Shown here one piece after another: positions 38,320-47,674 of a stretch of DNA of 64,000 nucleotides. The notes beneath the pieces are model-generated. The model made no database searches, was not told the origin of the DNA, and worked only from the letters and a program-made list of their open reading frames with translations. The stretch lies in the NCBI GenBank assembly GCA_902141825.1, contig CABFPG010000004.1, forward strand, positions 496,001 to 560,000. Reading direction: 5' to 3'. How positions within the stretch are numbered: the stretch's first letter is position 1; each line of letters starts with the position of its first letter. The stretch comes from Thalassocella blandensis. GTDB lineage: Bacteria; Pseudomonadota; Gammaproteobacteria; Pseudomonadales; Cellvibrionaceae. Made by a program: the position numbers and the translations under genes.

Positions 38320-40101
38320 ATGTCCGAAACACCAGTTCGTTTTACAGATTTAGGTCTGCCACCATCACTATTGCAAGCTCTGAGCGACATTGGCTACGAA
38401 ACTCCTTCGCCAATTCAGGCTGCCACAATTCCACACGTGATGTCGGGCAAAGATATTGTCGGCATGGCCCAAACCGGGACGGGGAAAACAGCGGCATTTG
38501 CTCTGCCAGTGCTGGCCAATATTGACACTCAGCAAAAGTCACCGCAGGCTTTGGTGCTTTGCCCTACCCGCGAATTGGCCATTCAGGTATCTGAAGCCTT
38601 TCAGTCTTACGCCGCACATATCAAAGGCTTCCATGTACTGCCCGTCTATGGTGGCCAGGACATGCGAGGACAACTAAAAGCCCTGCAGCGCGGCGTGCAC
38701 GTTGTGGTTGGCACCCCCGGACGAATTCTGGACCATTTACAGCGAAAGAGTCTGAACTTAAGCCAACTCAAAACCCTGGTTCTGGATGAAGCGGATGAAA
38801 TGCTGCGCATGGGGTTCATTGATGATGTTGAGACCATTCTCAGCACTACACCCGAGTCGAGACAGGTTGCTCTGTTTTCCGCCACGATGCCTAAGCCGAT
38901 CCGCCGTGTGGCAGAAAAATACTTAAAAAAGCCGGTTGAAGTTCGCATTGAAACCGCTGTGACCACCAATGAAAATATCGAACAGTGCTACTGGCTCGTC
39001 GCCGGCACCAACAAACTCGATGCTTTGACGCGTATTCTGGAAGTCGAAAGTTTCGATGGCATGATTATTTTTGTTCGCACCAAAACAGCCACGGTTGAAC
39101 TTGCCGACAAATTGAACGCTCGCGGCTTTTCTGCATCCGCATTAAATGGCGATATGAACCAGGCGCTGCGCCAGCGCACCGTAGAAATGCTGAAAAACGG
39201 TAAGCTCGATATTCTTGTGGCAACGGATGTTGCAGCCCGCGGCTTGGACGTGGAGCGCATCAGCCATGTGATGAACTTTGACATCCCTTACGATGATGAA
39301 GCCTACGTGCACCGTATCGGGCGTACTGGACGCGCAGGACGTACAGGCAAGGCAATTTTATTTGTGGCGCCCAGAGAGCGTCGCCTGCTCCGCTCCATTG
39401 AAAAAACCACGCGCCAGGAAATCACCCGCATCGACCTGCCAAGCCGCAATGAATTGATGGACAAGCGCGCGCGGGATTTCAAATCACAGGTAGCCGAAGT
39501 AATGGCAACCGGTGATGGCAGTCAGTTCCAGTACATTGTTGATCAACTTTGTCAGGAACAAAACTCTTCCGCCGAAGACATTGCTGCAACACTGGTGTAT
39601 CTGCTGCAAAAAGATAAGCCTCTGGTTTTGCCGAAAGAAAAACCTCTCGTAACTCGAGAGTCTCGACGCGATTTCAACGATGATGACAGCGGTAATCGCG
39701 AACGCGGTGGTCGTAATTCACGCAAAAAATCCAAGCAAAATGACGTCGGTATGGAAAGCTATAAAATCGACGTCGGCAAAGAGCACGATGTTACTCCCCG
39801 TGAAATTGTTGGCGCCATAGCCAATGAAGCCGGTATTGAGGGGCAATATATCGGACAGATTCGAATCCAGGACAGCTTTACCATTGTCGACTTACCGGAA
39901 GGGATGCCAAAAGAGGTGTTCCAGCACCTGAAAAAAATTCGGGTAAAACAAAGGCCATTAAATATTGAAAAATGCCAGGACAGCCCTAATACTCAATATC
40001 AGGATGACAAAAAGCCGTCGAAAGCGGGGCCTAAAAAGCGTGTTCGCAAACGTGAAGATGCCCGTCGCAGCACTGCCAAGAAGAAAACCAAAAAGAAATA
40101 A
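38320..40101 (+). CDS. deaD: DEAD-box RNA helicase DeaD/CsdA
   Basis: A 593-residue helicase active in 50S assembly and mRNA turnover in the cold. Motifs: Q motif (GYETPSPIQ), AQTGTGKT near 50, PTRELA, LDEADEML, SAT, DVAARGLDVE and HRIGRTGRAGR. It has a C-terminal DbpA-type RNA-binding domain (about 490-560, KEHDVTPREIVGAIANEAG) and a Lys/Arg-rich tail ending KKKTKKK. Its own hairpin follows the stop. Confidence 0.96.
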   Translation: MSETPVRFTDLGLPPSLLQALSDIGYETPSPIQAATIPHVMSGKDIVGMAQTGTGKTAAFALPVLANIDTQQKSPQALVLCPTRELAIQVSEAFQSYAAHIKGFHVLPVYGGQDMRGQLKALQRGVHVVVGTPGRILDHLQRKSLNLSQLKTLVLDEADEMLRMGFIDDVETILSTTPESRQVALFSATMPKPIRRVAEKYLKKPVEVRIETAVTTNENIEQCYWLVAGTNKLDALTRILEVESFDGMIIFVRTKTATVELADKLNARGFSASALNGDMNQALRQRTVEMLKNGKLDILVATDVAARGLDVERISHVMNFDIPYDDEAYVHRIGRTGRAGRTGKAILFVAPRERRLLRSIEKTTRQEITRIDLPSRNELMDKRARDFKSQVAEVMATGDGSQFQYIVDQLCQEQNSSAEDIAATLVYLLQKDKPLVLPKEKPLVTRESRRDFNDDDSGNRERGGRNSRKKSKQNDVGMESYKIDVGKEHDVTPREIVGAIANEAGIEGQYIGQIRIQDSFTIVDLPEGMPKEVFQHLKKIRVKQRPLNIEKCQDSPNTQYQDDKKPSKAGPKKRVRKREDARRSTAKKKTKKK

Positions 40102-40107
40102 GCACGC

Positions 40108-40137
40108 GGCGGCGCTTGACCTGCGTCAAGCGCCGCC
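40108..40137 (+). other. Perfect 13-bp GC-rich hairpin after deaD
   Basis: GGCGGCGCTTGAC (40108-40120), CTGC loop, GTCAAGCGCCGCC (40125-40137), starting six bases after the deaD stop. There is no T-tract, so it is not a classical intrinsic terminator; it could protect the 3' end or work with Rho. Confidence 0.8.
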
Positions 40138-40313
40138 AGCAGTGAAAATGATATCAATGTGTTAACAGTAGGAATACCATTACCTGGTAAGAAATAACCA
40201 GGAAGTAAGTCGAGCTGAACTATCAACGCTTAAAACTGACAAAATAAATTCAAGCCACAACAAAGGCTTAGAGAATAAAAACATCGTTCATCAACAAGCA
40301 ACAGGAAAACAGC

Positions 40314-40646
40314 ATGCACATAGATCTATCTGGCCATCATGTTGAAATCACCGACGGTATCAGAGAAGCCGTTCACCAGAAACTGGAAAAAATCGAATCC
40401 CACTATCCACACTTAGACGCCATCAACGTCATTGTCACCGTTGAGCGCAACAGCCAAAAAATTGAAATGTCGACTCAGTTTATGGGCACCCCAATCTCCG
40501 TCCACAACAGTGAAATGGATCTATATACGGCCATCGCCGGCTGTGCAAAAAAACTGGATGCAAAGCTTGCACACAAGAAAGGCGCAAAAAAAGCGCATCT
40601 TCATGAAAAGCCTACGCTTGCCGACAACGAAGACTTAGCGGAATAA
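40314..40646 (+). CDS. hpf: Ribosome hibernation promoting factor (short HPF/RaiA family)
   Basis: A 110-residue protein with the single HPF domain: MHIDLSGHHVEITDGIREAV, LEKIESHYPHLDAINVIVTVE, then DLYTAIAGCAKKLDAKLAHKKG. It binds the 30S decoding region and stabilises inactive ribosomes. Unlike many gammaproteobacteria it is not next to rpoN here but follows deaD by about 210 bases. Short form; no long-HPF C-terminal domain. Confidence 0.9.
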   Translation: MHIDLSGHHVEITDGIREAVHQKLEKIESHYPHLDAINVIVTVERNSQKIEMSTQFMGTPISVHNSEMDLYTAIAGCAKKLDAKLAHKKGAKKAHLHEKPTLADNEDLAE

Positions 40647-40661
40647 GTTAACCGCCGGGCA

Positions 40662-40691
40662 GTCGCGGTTCGCTTCACACTTAACCGCGAC
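40662..40691 (+). terminator. Possible terminator after hpf
   Basis: A 9-bp stem GTCGCGGTT (40662-40670) / AACCGCGAC (40683-40691) with a 12-base loop, 16 bases past the hpf stop. No strong T-tract follows, so function is uncertain. Confidence 0.4.
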
Positions 40692-40786
40692 TTACTCCCT
40701 CCCTCAGTTTTACCCCTCTTGCCGGTAATCCTGCTCAGGTATATCGACACACATATCGGTTCAGATCGCTTTATTTGCAGCGCTTT

Positions 40787-41713
40787 TTATTTGCGACGCT
40801 TTTTCTTAAAGCTACTTAGGCGTTCCTGTTTTTTACGTTGTTTTTCCTCATCCTTTGTTCGCTGTTCACGCTTCTCTGCTTCGACCATCTCAGGTGTTTC
40901 CAAGGTAATATTTCCCAGAATTCCAGCGCGATAGTCGTTAATAAACAATTGAGAGATTTTCTTCAGGTCGACTAGACCACCGCCACCTAAACAGCCACGT
41001 TTGCGTCCGATAGTTTCAAAAAAATCCAATTCTGTGGACGGCAATTCATCCAGCTCATAGCGTGTTTTCAGTAAGTCCGGATAAGCCGCAAGCAGATACT
41101 CGGCGGCAACAAATGCAACATCGTCATACTCCAATGCCGTATCTTTGATGGCACCCGTAGCTGCCAGGCGGTAACTTGATTTTTCGAATTCTTGCTTGGG
41201 CCACAATATTCCGGGCGTATCAAACAACAGTAAATCTTCGCCGACATGGACTTGTTGCTGAGTTTTTGTGACCGCCGGTTCATTCCCTGTTTTTGCGATG
41301 GTCCGTCCAGCCAGAATATTGATCAAGGTGGATTTTCCAACATTTGGGATACCCACAATCATGGCCCTGACTTTTTTAACGCTCTGCGCTCGCTCAGGCA
41401 CCAGCTTATTGCACAACTCCGGAATCTGCTTGATTTTACTGGGGTCATGCATGGTCGTTGCCAGCGTTTTAACGTGCCGCTCCTGTTCCAGATATTCCTG
41501 CCAGGAACGCGTCTTCTCTTCGTCTGCCAGATCACTTTTACTCAATACTTTCACACAGGGTTTATCACCACGGATACTGGCGATCAGCGGGTTTTCACTG
41601 CTAAATGGAATTCGCGCATCGAGAATTTCAATAATCAGGTCCACTTTTGGAAGCGTTTGACGGATTTCCTTCTGCGCCTTGTGCATGTGACCTGGATACC
41701 ATTGAATCGCCAT
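40787..41713 (-). CDS. ylqF: Ribosome biogenesis GTPase YlqF (RbgA-like)
   Basis: A 308-residue circularly permuted GTPase in the order G4-G5-G1-G2-G3. SKSDLAD (G4) near 58 comes before the P-loop GIPNVGKST near 120 and DTPG near 162, and the N-terminal IQWYPGHMHKAQKEI is the family mark. In Bacillus, RbgA matures the 50S. The C-terminus ends in a Lys/Arg-rich tail. It is 14 bases after the methyltransferase gene, probably one transcript. Confidence 0.92.
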   Translation of the reverse strand: MAIQWYPGHMHKAQKEIRQTLPKVDLIIEILDARIPFSSENPLIASIRGDKPCVKVLSKSDLADEEKTRSWQEYLEQERHVKTLATTMHDPSKIKQIPELCNKLVPERAQSVKKVRAMIVGIPNVGKSTLINILAGRTIAKTGNEPAVTKTQQQVHVGEDLLLFDTPGILWPKQEFEKSSYRLAATGAIKDTALEYDDVAFVAAEYLLAAYPDLLKTRYELDELPSTELDFFETIGRKRGCLGGGGLVDLKKISQLFINDYRAGILGNITLETPEMVEAEKREQRTKDEEKQRKKQERLSSFKKKRRK

Positions 41714-41727
41714 AAAAAAACCTTACT

Positions 41728-42717
41728 TTATTTTTTGTATACCAGTAGTTTTAACGCCCGTCCTTCCTCCGCTTCGGGAAAGTCCGCATTTTCCGGCAGG
41801 ATCGAATGGAACTGGAATTCCGGGCAGATAGTTTCAATTTCCTGTTTGAAGTCTTGCATCAGTACTTCCGGCGAATTCAGGCAAGCCAAAAACATTCCGC
41901 GCTCAGTCACTAGACTCTGCATACGCGTCAATAGTCGAGCATAATCTTTCGCCGCAACAAAGCTGCCTTTTTGGAAGCTTGGCGGGTCGATGATGACGAT
42001 ATCATACGGGCCATACTTTTTCAGTTTACCCCATGATTTAAAAATATCATGCGCAAAAAAATGGACATCTTCCGTAGAAACGCGGGAGATATGGTGGTTC
42101 TCCCGCCCAATGGACAAAGACCTGCGACTTAAATCAATATTGACTACTGATGATGCACCCGCCGCTTTTGCCACCACAGAAAAAGCACAGGTATAGGCAA
42201 ATAAATTCAACACCCTGACATTATTGCCCTGCTCACTGAGCATTGAAACCTGCTGCTCAAGCCAGCATCGCGCTTGCTCAATATCTAGAAAATATCCCAC
42301 ATTCTGCGATGTGAAATTCAATTGAAAAGTTAAATCGCCCCGACGGGCGAGCAGTGTTTCAGGCTGCACTCCCCAGGGGCATTCAAACGGCGCACCAGGA
42401 AGATAACGCCGCTGAATTGTTAACGCCTGAACTGGCTTCGTATCGGACGAAACGCCTGAAGAGAACGCATCATTGAAATGCTCAATACTGGCGACAAGGT
42501 GCTGCAGTAAATCGGCTTCGACCCCGGCGGGAGGCTCCTGGTAAAAAATCACAATCACAACAGGGGAAAAATAATCGATACAACACCACTCCCACTGAGG
42601 ATACGATTTTCCTCGACCATGAAACCAGCGACGACTTTGTTGAATGGCGTTTGGCTGAGCTAATAATTCCTCAAGCTTTGATTGGACCTGCTCTATTACA
42701 ATTTTAATATCTGGCAT
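41728..42717 (-). CDS. Class I SAM-dependent methyltransferase (RlmI/RlmK-like)
   Basis: A 329-residue protein of the Methyltrans_SAM type. The C-terminal Rossmann domain has the SAM motif VLNLFAYTCAFSVVAKAAGA (about 170), the acidic loop SSVVNIDLSRRSL and the catalytic NPPY-like motif as DPPSFQKGSF (about 250). The family contains 23S rRNA cytosine-5 and guanine-N2/7 methyltransferases; the N-terminal part lacks a recognisable PUA or THUMP domain, so the target is open. Followed closely by ylqF, another ribosome-maturation gene. Confidence 0.82.
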   Translation of the reverse strand: MPDIKIVIEQVQSKLEELLAQPNAIQQSRRWFHGRGKSYPQWEWCCIDYFSPVVIVIFYQEPPAGVEADLLQHLVASIEHFNDAFSSGVSSDTKPVQALTIQRRYLPGAPFECPWGVQPETLLARRGDLTFQLNFTSQNVGYFLDIEQARCWLEQQVSMLSEQGNNVRVLNLFAYTCAFSVVAKAAGASSVVNIDLSRRSLSIGRENHHISRVSTEDVHFFAHDIFKSWGKLKKYGPYDIVIIDPPSFQKGSFVAAKDYARLLTRMQSLVTERGMFLACLNSPEVLMQDFKQEIETICPEFQFHSILPENADFPEAEEGRALKLLVYKK

Positions 42718-42780
42718 GTGGTAGTCGTTGTTTATGTCGTCTTTACGGGTGTAATAATGGCTGTGAATGTAATGGCCATG

Positions 42781-42825
42781 GGCGTAACAGCTCAGGGTGT
42801 AACAGTTAAGGCTGCAACAGTTAAG
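42781..42825. repeat. Three 15-base tandem repeats
   Basis: Units at 42781, 42796 and 42811 share the core (G)AACAG(T/C)T(A/C)AG, an exact 15-base period, in the 218-base spacer upstream of the methyltransferase gene. On the plus strand they fall in an open frame of 93 codons, but that frame overlaps both neighbours antisense and has a TTG start. Confidence 0.7.
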
Positions 42826-42935
42826 AAAGTAAAGCCAATTGATATAAGCTTTATCTATTTTGCTGTCATTTCTTCAAAAAAAGTCCAGTACCATTTCACT
42901 GAAGTCAATAAAAAATGGGTGGTCGGCCAAACTGC

Positions 42936-44141
42936 TCAGGTGTCTGAATCAAGCTCAGCATGACCAACACGATACAGCACTGTATCGCGAAAACCTGTAA
43001 TCACGGGAATCAGCCCTTGCCAATGCAAATCTAATTCATCGTCGCTACTGTCAATAATCAATGGTCGAGCATCTAATGCCTGCAACTTTGTTTTCGTGGC
43101 GATCAGCCATAGATTTTCCCGTCCAACCCGGCGTAAAACATTCGGGCTAATCTGCTGATTACCCCGCCCGATAATGTGCCCCTGCCCACCAATCGCCGTG
43201 AGAATCAGGTATATTTTTCCTTGATGTGCCGCTGTAATATTTTCCAGCTGCGTTGCATTGATATCTTTCGCGATGATCTGAGTCCCATCGAAAACATCCA
43301 CCCCCAATAAAGTGCTTTTCAACGCTTGAGCACTTCCACAAAGATACTCCAGCACAAAGTGGGTTGTTGAGCCCGGGGCAAATATAAACAGGGCATCGCT
43401 CTCGTGATGTATTCGCTCCTCGATGTCCTGGGCAATATCCAGCAACACCAGCTCATCCACTTCTACACCGCCCTGCTTCACATGCTGAATAAACCGAAGC
43501 TCTTGAGGAACTAGCATTTCACCGAAGTGCCGACTTCTGACAATGCCTTTTTGAAAAGCATCTTCATCAATATCTCTTACTTCTTCAGTATCCACGCTGA
43601 TTAGCTCACCAAGGGCCAGGGCATTTATGACTTGCGCTGCTGCAGACGGAGAAATGGCAAAAACCCCGGAATGCATTTTGACACCAGCGGGTATACCCAA
43701 TACAGGAAACTGAGAACCCACCGCACGGCACACATCGCGCGCAGTACCATCACCACCGACAAACACCAGTACATCGATATTTTCTGCCAGAAGTTTTTGG
43801 CAGAGCATTTGACTGTGTTCGGCACGGGTGTGATCGGGAAATTGCCCATCAATACACTGGTATGTAAAATCGTGTGAAGCAAAATCCATTGCCTGCAGCG
43901 AGTCAAACCCCATGACACCACGATCGAAAACAAAGACTACATTTTCTTTAACCGTTAAAGCCTGAAAAAATTGCATTGCCCGCTTGGCTGAACGCCTCTC
44001 CACCCCCGCGTCGAGTTTTGTCGGATCTGCAGCCAAGGCGTCACTGCCTTTCATCCCCTGGGGTCCACCCAGTCCCGCATATGGATTCAATAAAAATCCA
44101 ATGCGCAGTTGTCGGTGATCGAAACTGAAGTTTTTACTCAT
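42936..44141 (-). CDS. ATP-NAD kinase family protein
   Basis: A 401-residue protein with the NAD-kinase/diacylglycerol-kinase fold: phosphate-binding LLNPYAGLGGPQG near 15, FVGGDGTARDVCRAVG near 123 and a C-terminal sugar-binding region (GGQGHIIGRGNQQISP). It is longer than canonical NadK (about 290) and belongs to the ATP-NAD-kinase-like group found in gammaproteobacteria and archaea; whether NAD is its substrate is uncertain. It overlaps the end of pdxB by 8 bases. I use ATG 44141; a GTG lies one codon upstream. Confidence 0.82.
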   Translation of the reverse strand: MSKNFSFDHRQLRIGFLLNPYAGLGGPQGMKGSDALAADPTKLDAGVERRSAKRAMQFFQALTVKENVVFVFDRGVMGFDSLQAMDFASHDFTYQCIDGQFPDHTRAEHSQMLCQKLLAENIDVLVFVGGDGTARDVCRAVGSQFPVLGIPAGVKMHSGVFAISPSAAAQVINALALGELISVDTEEVRDIDEDAFQKGIVRSRHFGEMLVPQELRFIQHVKQGGVEVDELVLLDIAQDIEERIHHESDALFIFAPGSTTHFVLEYLCGSAQALKSTLLGVDVFDGTQIIAKDINATQLENITAAHQGKIYLILTAIGGQGHIIGRGNQQISPNVLRRVGRENLWLIATKTKLQALDARPLIIDSSDDELDLHWQGLIPVITGFRDTVLYRVGHAELDSDT

Positions 44142-45240
44142 CACCCCGAAACCCCAACTGCTTTAAGGTGTGAGCGATTGCCTGTGGGGCATTACAAATA
44201 TGGAAATGAGAAAACTCTCTTCGCTGAGGATAATATTTTCGTAAGCGATCAAACGCGGCAGGCAAGTCTGATGATACAGCCAACAGCGCTTTATGGTCTT
44301 CCGACAATAGATAGGAATTTAAAATAGCAGCATGCAGGGATTTGACACACACTGGTAGCGGTTCGCCAAACGCCTTGTTTCGCACCTCATCAATTTGCTG
44401 CTGTACAAGCTGTTTTTCATGGCCCAGGAAATGACGTAGCGCCTGGTAAATCATAAATGAACCGTTTATGCGTCCCTCAAAGCTATACCCCGCAATGTGC
44501 GGAGTTCCTAAGGATACCTTTTGCAATAACTCGCGATGAATATCGGGTTCTTTTTCCCAGACATCCAGAATTACAGTAAGATCCTGCCGCTTTTCAATGA
44601 CCTTAAGCAAGGCATTATTATCAATCACCGCTCCTCGGCCAGCATTAAGTAAAACAGCGTTCTGTTTTAAGCGGGACAATACGGCTTCGTTTAACATGTG
44701 AAAGGTTGGATGAGCGCCATCAATGGTTAATGGTGTATGCATGCACACAATATCGGCATCATATATTTCCCCAAACTCTCCCATATTCATGTCGCCATCC
44801 TGCGCCAGAAATGGATCAACACACACACAGTGTAAGCCCAGGTACTGCAAATATTCATAGACCCTGCTACCAACATTACCGCCACCAATAATGACTGCTT
44901 TCTGATTTTCCTGAAGCCGATTCACAGTGGCCAGCGCAGCCAAAACATATTGCACAACCGCCAACGCATTGCAGCCGGGCGCACTGGCAAAGGCGATAGT
45001 ATTGTCACCAAGATAATGAGTGTCCAAATGATCTATTCCGATCGTACACGTACCAACAAACTTTACTGCGCTCCCGTGAAGAAGTTCACGATTGACATTG
45101 GTCACAGAACGGACCAGCAATACGTCTGCATCAAGCACATCCTGGTTTTGCATCTGCCTTCCAGGTAACAAATGCAAATCACCCAAAGGGGAGAACAAGT
45201 CCCTGGCAAAGGGAATATTTTCATCAGCCACTATCTTCAT
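44134..45240 (-). CDS. pdxB: Erythronate-4-phosphate dehydrogenase
   Basis: PdxB makes 2-oxo-3-hydroxy-4-phosphobutanoate in the DXP-independent route to pyridoxal phosphate. At 368 residues it starts MKIVADENIPFARDLF, with TCTIGIDHLD, NAD-binding IIGGGNVGSRVYEYL, the Arg and Glu catalytic region (NAGRGAVIDN) and GTPHIAGYSFEG. The C-terminal PdxB dimerisation domain is present. It overlaps the Xni-like gene by four bases (ATGA). Confidence 0.95.
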   Translation of the reverse strand: MKIVADENIPFARDLFSPLGDLHLLPGRQMQNQDVLDADVLLVRSVTNVNRELLHGSAVKFVGTCTIGIDHLDTHYLGDNTIAFASAPGCNALAVVQYVLAALATVNRLQENQKAVIIGGGNVGSRVYEYLQYLGLHCVCVDPFLAQDGDMNMGEFGEIYDADIVCMHTPLTIDGAHPTFHMLNEAVLSRLKQNAVLLNAGRGAVIDNNALLKVIEKRQDLTVILDVWEKEPDIHRELLQKVSLGTPHIAGYSFEGRINGSFMIYQALRHFLGHEKQLVQQQIDEVRNKAFGEPLPVCVKSLHAAILNSYLLSEDHKALLAVSSDLPAAFDRLRKYYPQRREFSHFHICNAPQAIAHTLKQLGFRGDE

Positions 45241-46193
45241 GTTAAATTCTTTTCTATATTTTGATAAAAACTGTCAGGAAAGCCGAGCCCTTTACTCAGC
45301 TCCACCAACTCTTCACTCAGACAAGTACCGCGCATTACGGTATTTCCCCAGGGGATCGTTTCAGCCCCATCCCCAGTTAAGGATTTATAGGGTTCAAGCC
45401 CCACTATTTCTTCAACATCGGTGACGATGGTAGCCAGCTGCAAACTTATGTCCACTTGTGCGCTGTAATCGAGCAGTTTCTGCTGCAAAGACTTGGCGCC
45501 GCGAATTTTAAGTGTGCTTATCGTATTGACGTTCTGCTTGATCTCAGCCCAACTGCCAAAATGTTCGAGTAAAGCGATAGCTGTTTTTTTTCCCACACCA
45601 GGAACACCTGGAATATCGTCAATGGCATCCCCCACCAGTGCCAGAAAATCAGCAACCTGCGCCGGCTTTACGCCGAGTTTTTCTTTAATACAGGCCGCAC
45701 GTAACGGCTCATCATCGGGATAATTCCATAGCGCGGCCTCATCACTGAACAGCAACTGGCTCAAGTCTTTATCTCTCGACAAAATGACATAGGGCACGGA
45801 ATCACGAAAAGCCGTGTGCGCGAAAGTCCCAATAAGATCATCCGCTTCATAGCGTTGCGAAGCGTAGCAGGAAACGCCCATTAACTCCGTGATTCGTTTA
45901 CAGGCCAGCAATTGAAAAGCCAGATCATCATCGGGAAGCTCCCGGCTTTGTTTATACCCAGAATAGATTTCGTTGCGAAAACAAGACGTTAAACTTTCAT
46001 CGAAACAGGCCACCACCCTGGCAGGTTGCTGATCTCTCAAAAACCGATACAACCACAAGGCGTAACCGTATACCGTTTCGGTTGGGCGGCCATTGGTTGC
46101 CCGCCAACGATCGGGCATGGTGAAATAGTATTTGAATATGTAAATGGAGGCATCAATGATATACAGATGCTCGCCGTTGCGCTCAATCAACAC
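45237..46193 (-). CDS. xni: Xni-like 5'-3' exonuclease / flap endonuclease family
   Basis: A 318-residue protein with the 5'-3' exonuclease N- and C-terminal domains: LYIIDASIYIFKYYF, ACFDESLTSCFRNEIYSGYK, EADDLIGTFA (metal-binding acidic residues), LSRDKDLSQLL and the helix-hairpin-helix DDIPGVPGVGKKTAIALLE. It is the Pol I 5'-nuclease domain type without a polymerase; the closest E. coli parallel is Xni/ExoIX. The start is GTG, overlapping epmC by seven bases. Confidence 0.88.
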   Translation of the reverse strand: MLIERNGEHLYIIDASIYIFKYYFTMPDRWRATNGRPTETVYGYALWLYRFLRDQQPARVVACFDESLTSCFRNEIYSGYKQSRELPDDDLAFQLLACKRITELMGVSCYASQRYEADDLIGTFAHTAFRDSVPYVILSRDKDLSQLLFSDEAALWNYPDDEPLRAACIKEKLGVKPAQVADFLALVGDAIDDIPGVPGVGKKTAIALLEHFGSWAEIKQNVNTISTLKIRGAKSLQQKLLDYSAQVDISLQLATIVTDVEEIVGLEPYKSLTGDGAETIPWGNTVMRGTCLSEELVELSKGLGFPDSFYQNIEKNLT

Positions 46194-46750
46194 AGCTGCT
46201 CCAAAGTATAAAGATTTTCGTCGTAAGGATCTGGCTGCTCAAAAGCCTTTGCCAGCGCTTTAGCAAAAGCATCTGCTCGTGGCGGCAGGCCATGATGGCA
46301 ATAATACAGGGTTTGCGCATGGATACTACGGATAAACTGTTCGCTGGCCTTACAGTCTCCGTCCAAATTATCCGCACTTACCCGAAAAGGCTGTCCCGCG
46401 GCCTGGGCAAAGATCCGCTCCATGGACTGAGGTACAACTTCCACTTGTTCAAATAGCGCCTGCTGTGCAGAACTTCGCCCATCAGGTTCATACCAGTAGC
46501 CATAATCATCCAATTTGCGGCGATCTTGCCCCGCGACACACCAGTGTGCTATTTCATGAAGAGCGCTGGAGAAGTAATCCTGTGTGAAAAATATAACGTT
46601 ATACTCGTACTGATCGTTTTCTGCGCGGTAAAACGGTTCGCTTTGCCCACCCTCTAACCGCGTGCGGTATTCACGCCAAAATAATGTGGAGAATATGCCT
46701 TGAAGTCGCTCTAATCGACCGCATTGAAAAAAAGTGGAATCTTTCTGCAT
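46187..46750 (-). CDS. epmC: Elongation factor P hydroxylase EpmC
   Basis: EpmC hydroxylates the beta-lysylated lysine of EF-P. The 187-residue protein has the family metal motif HEIAHWCVAGQDRRK (about 85) and DYGYWYEPDGR. No epmA or epmB is in the window; their presence would be expected elsewhere in the genome. It is the first gene of the compact unit epmC-xni-pdxB-NAD-kinase-like, whose members overlap by 4-8 bases. Confidence 0.9.
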   Translation of the reverse strand: MQKDSTFFQCGRLERLQGIFSTLFWREYRTRLEGGQSEPFYRAENDQYEYNVIFFTQDYFSSALHEIAHWCVAGQDRRKLDDYGYWYEPDGRSSAQQALFEQVEVVPQSMERIFAQAAGQPFRVSADNLDGDCKASEQFIRSIHAQTLYYCHHGLPPRADAFAKALAKAFEQPDPYDENLYTLEQLC

Positions 46751-46972
46751 ATGTTGATCTAAACTTAAGAAAAGGCGCCATTATATCGCCTTTGAGGCTA
46801 GAGCATCTAACCTTCAATTCAACTTAAAGCCAACAGAGGAGCTTACAACTAATCTTTATTCGCAACGCTTGTGTTATTGCATAAGACACTATACTGTATC
46901 TCGTGGTGATCAACCCAATCACCCCTCTGGTCGCTAATCGTGGCAACCAGCAGACAACGTGGAGGTGGAATT

Positions 46973-47674
46973 ATGAAGACCTCAAATGATGGTCACACAA
47001 CGGAAAACGTGATCGACCTTTTCACTGGGAGACCTTACTCCTCCCGCGACGACGCTCGCATTATTCGCTTATCCCCTGAACTAGACGGCCTTGAAATGCT
47101 TTACTCCAATGAAGTAAGTGGAGACAAGTATTTTAGCTTGAAAGTTTTGTGCTGGGCGTTACGCGCCGACGGTGAAGTGGTTGGACTCGTTCCCTGGCTG
47201 GACGATATTATCGCCTGCCCTGAAATTCGAGATCCACTTAATGGCACATTCGAAGGTTACTATGATCCAGGTATTGACGAGCTATTTGTTGAGCCGCCAA
47301 TTCACAAGATTGTAGAACTGGAAACTGCTGCCGAATACTACGACTATCAATGTGAAAACCCAGACGATACCGTGCAGGAAATTCCAGATACCATCGGCAC
47401 TCACGCAGTACTGTCCGATTCTGGATTTCGCAGTTTAACCCTGCAGGAAGTTGTAAGCTGGCGTTTATACAATGATGGCACTGTGTACGGAATGTTGATT
47501 GACGAGGAAAAAGTGGAGAGCACTCCTGTTTTACCGGGTGATGCCTGCCTGTACCCTGCACAATCCAACAAACATTTTAAGTACTTTTTTCAACACCATA
47601 TCGCCAACAAAATTAAATCGGAGGACCCTGAAGCATTGGCTGCAATTTCGATGCTTGTTGACGAATCAAATTGA
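46973..47674 (+). CDS. Conserved-type protein of unknown function
   Basis: A 233-residue soluble acidic protein. ATG at 46973 is preceded by an excellent GGAGGTGG at 46961-46968; an earlier in-frame start exists without support. Recognisable segments are VIDLFTGRPYSS, SLKVLCWALRADGEVVGLVPWLDDI, and LQEVVSWRLYNDGTVYGMLID, where two similar W-x(2-3)-DG(E/T)V motifs suggest an internal duplication. No signal peptide, no catalytic motif. I do not recognise the family. Confidence 0.7.
   Translation: MKTSNDGHTTENVIDLFTGRPYSSRDDARIIRLSPELDGLEMLYSNEVSGDKYFSLKVLCWALRADGEVVGLVPWLDDIIACPEIRDPLNGTFEGYYDPGIDELFVEPPIHKIVELETAAEYYDYQCENPDDTVQEIPDTIGTHAVLSDSGFRSLTLQEVVSWRLYNDGTVYGMLIDEEKVESTPVLPGDACLYPAQSNKHFKYFFQHHIANKIKSEDPEALAAISMLVDESN

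Noticed and set aside
42682-42963. 93-codon plus-strand frame between the methyltransferase and NAD-kinase-like genes
   Set aside because: TTG start without a ribosome site, overlaps both neighbours antisense, low-complexity Val-rich translation explained by the 15-base repeats.
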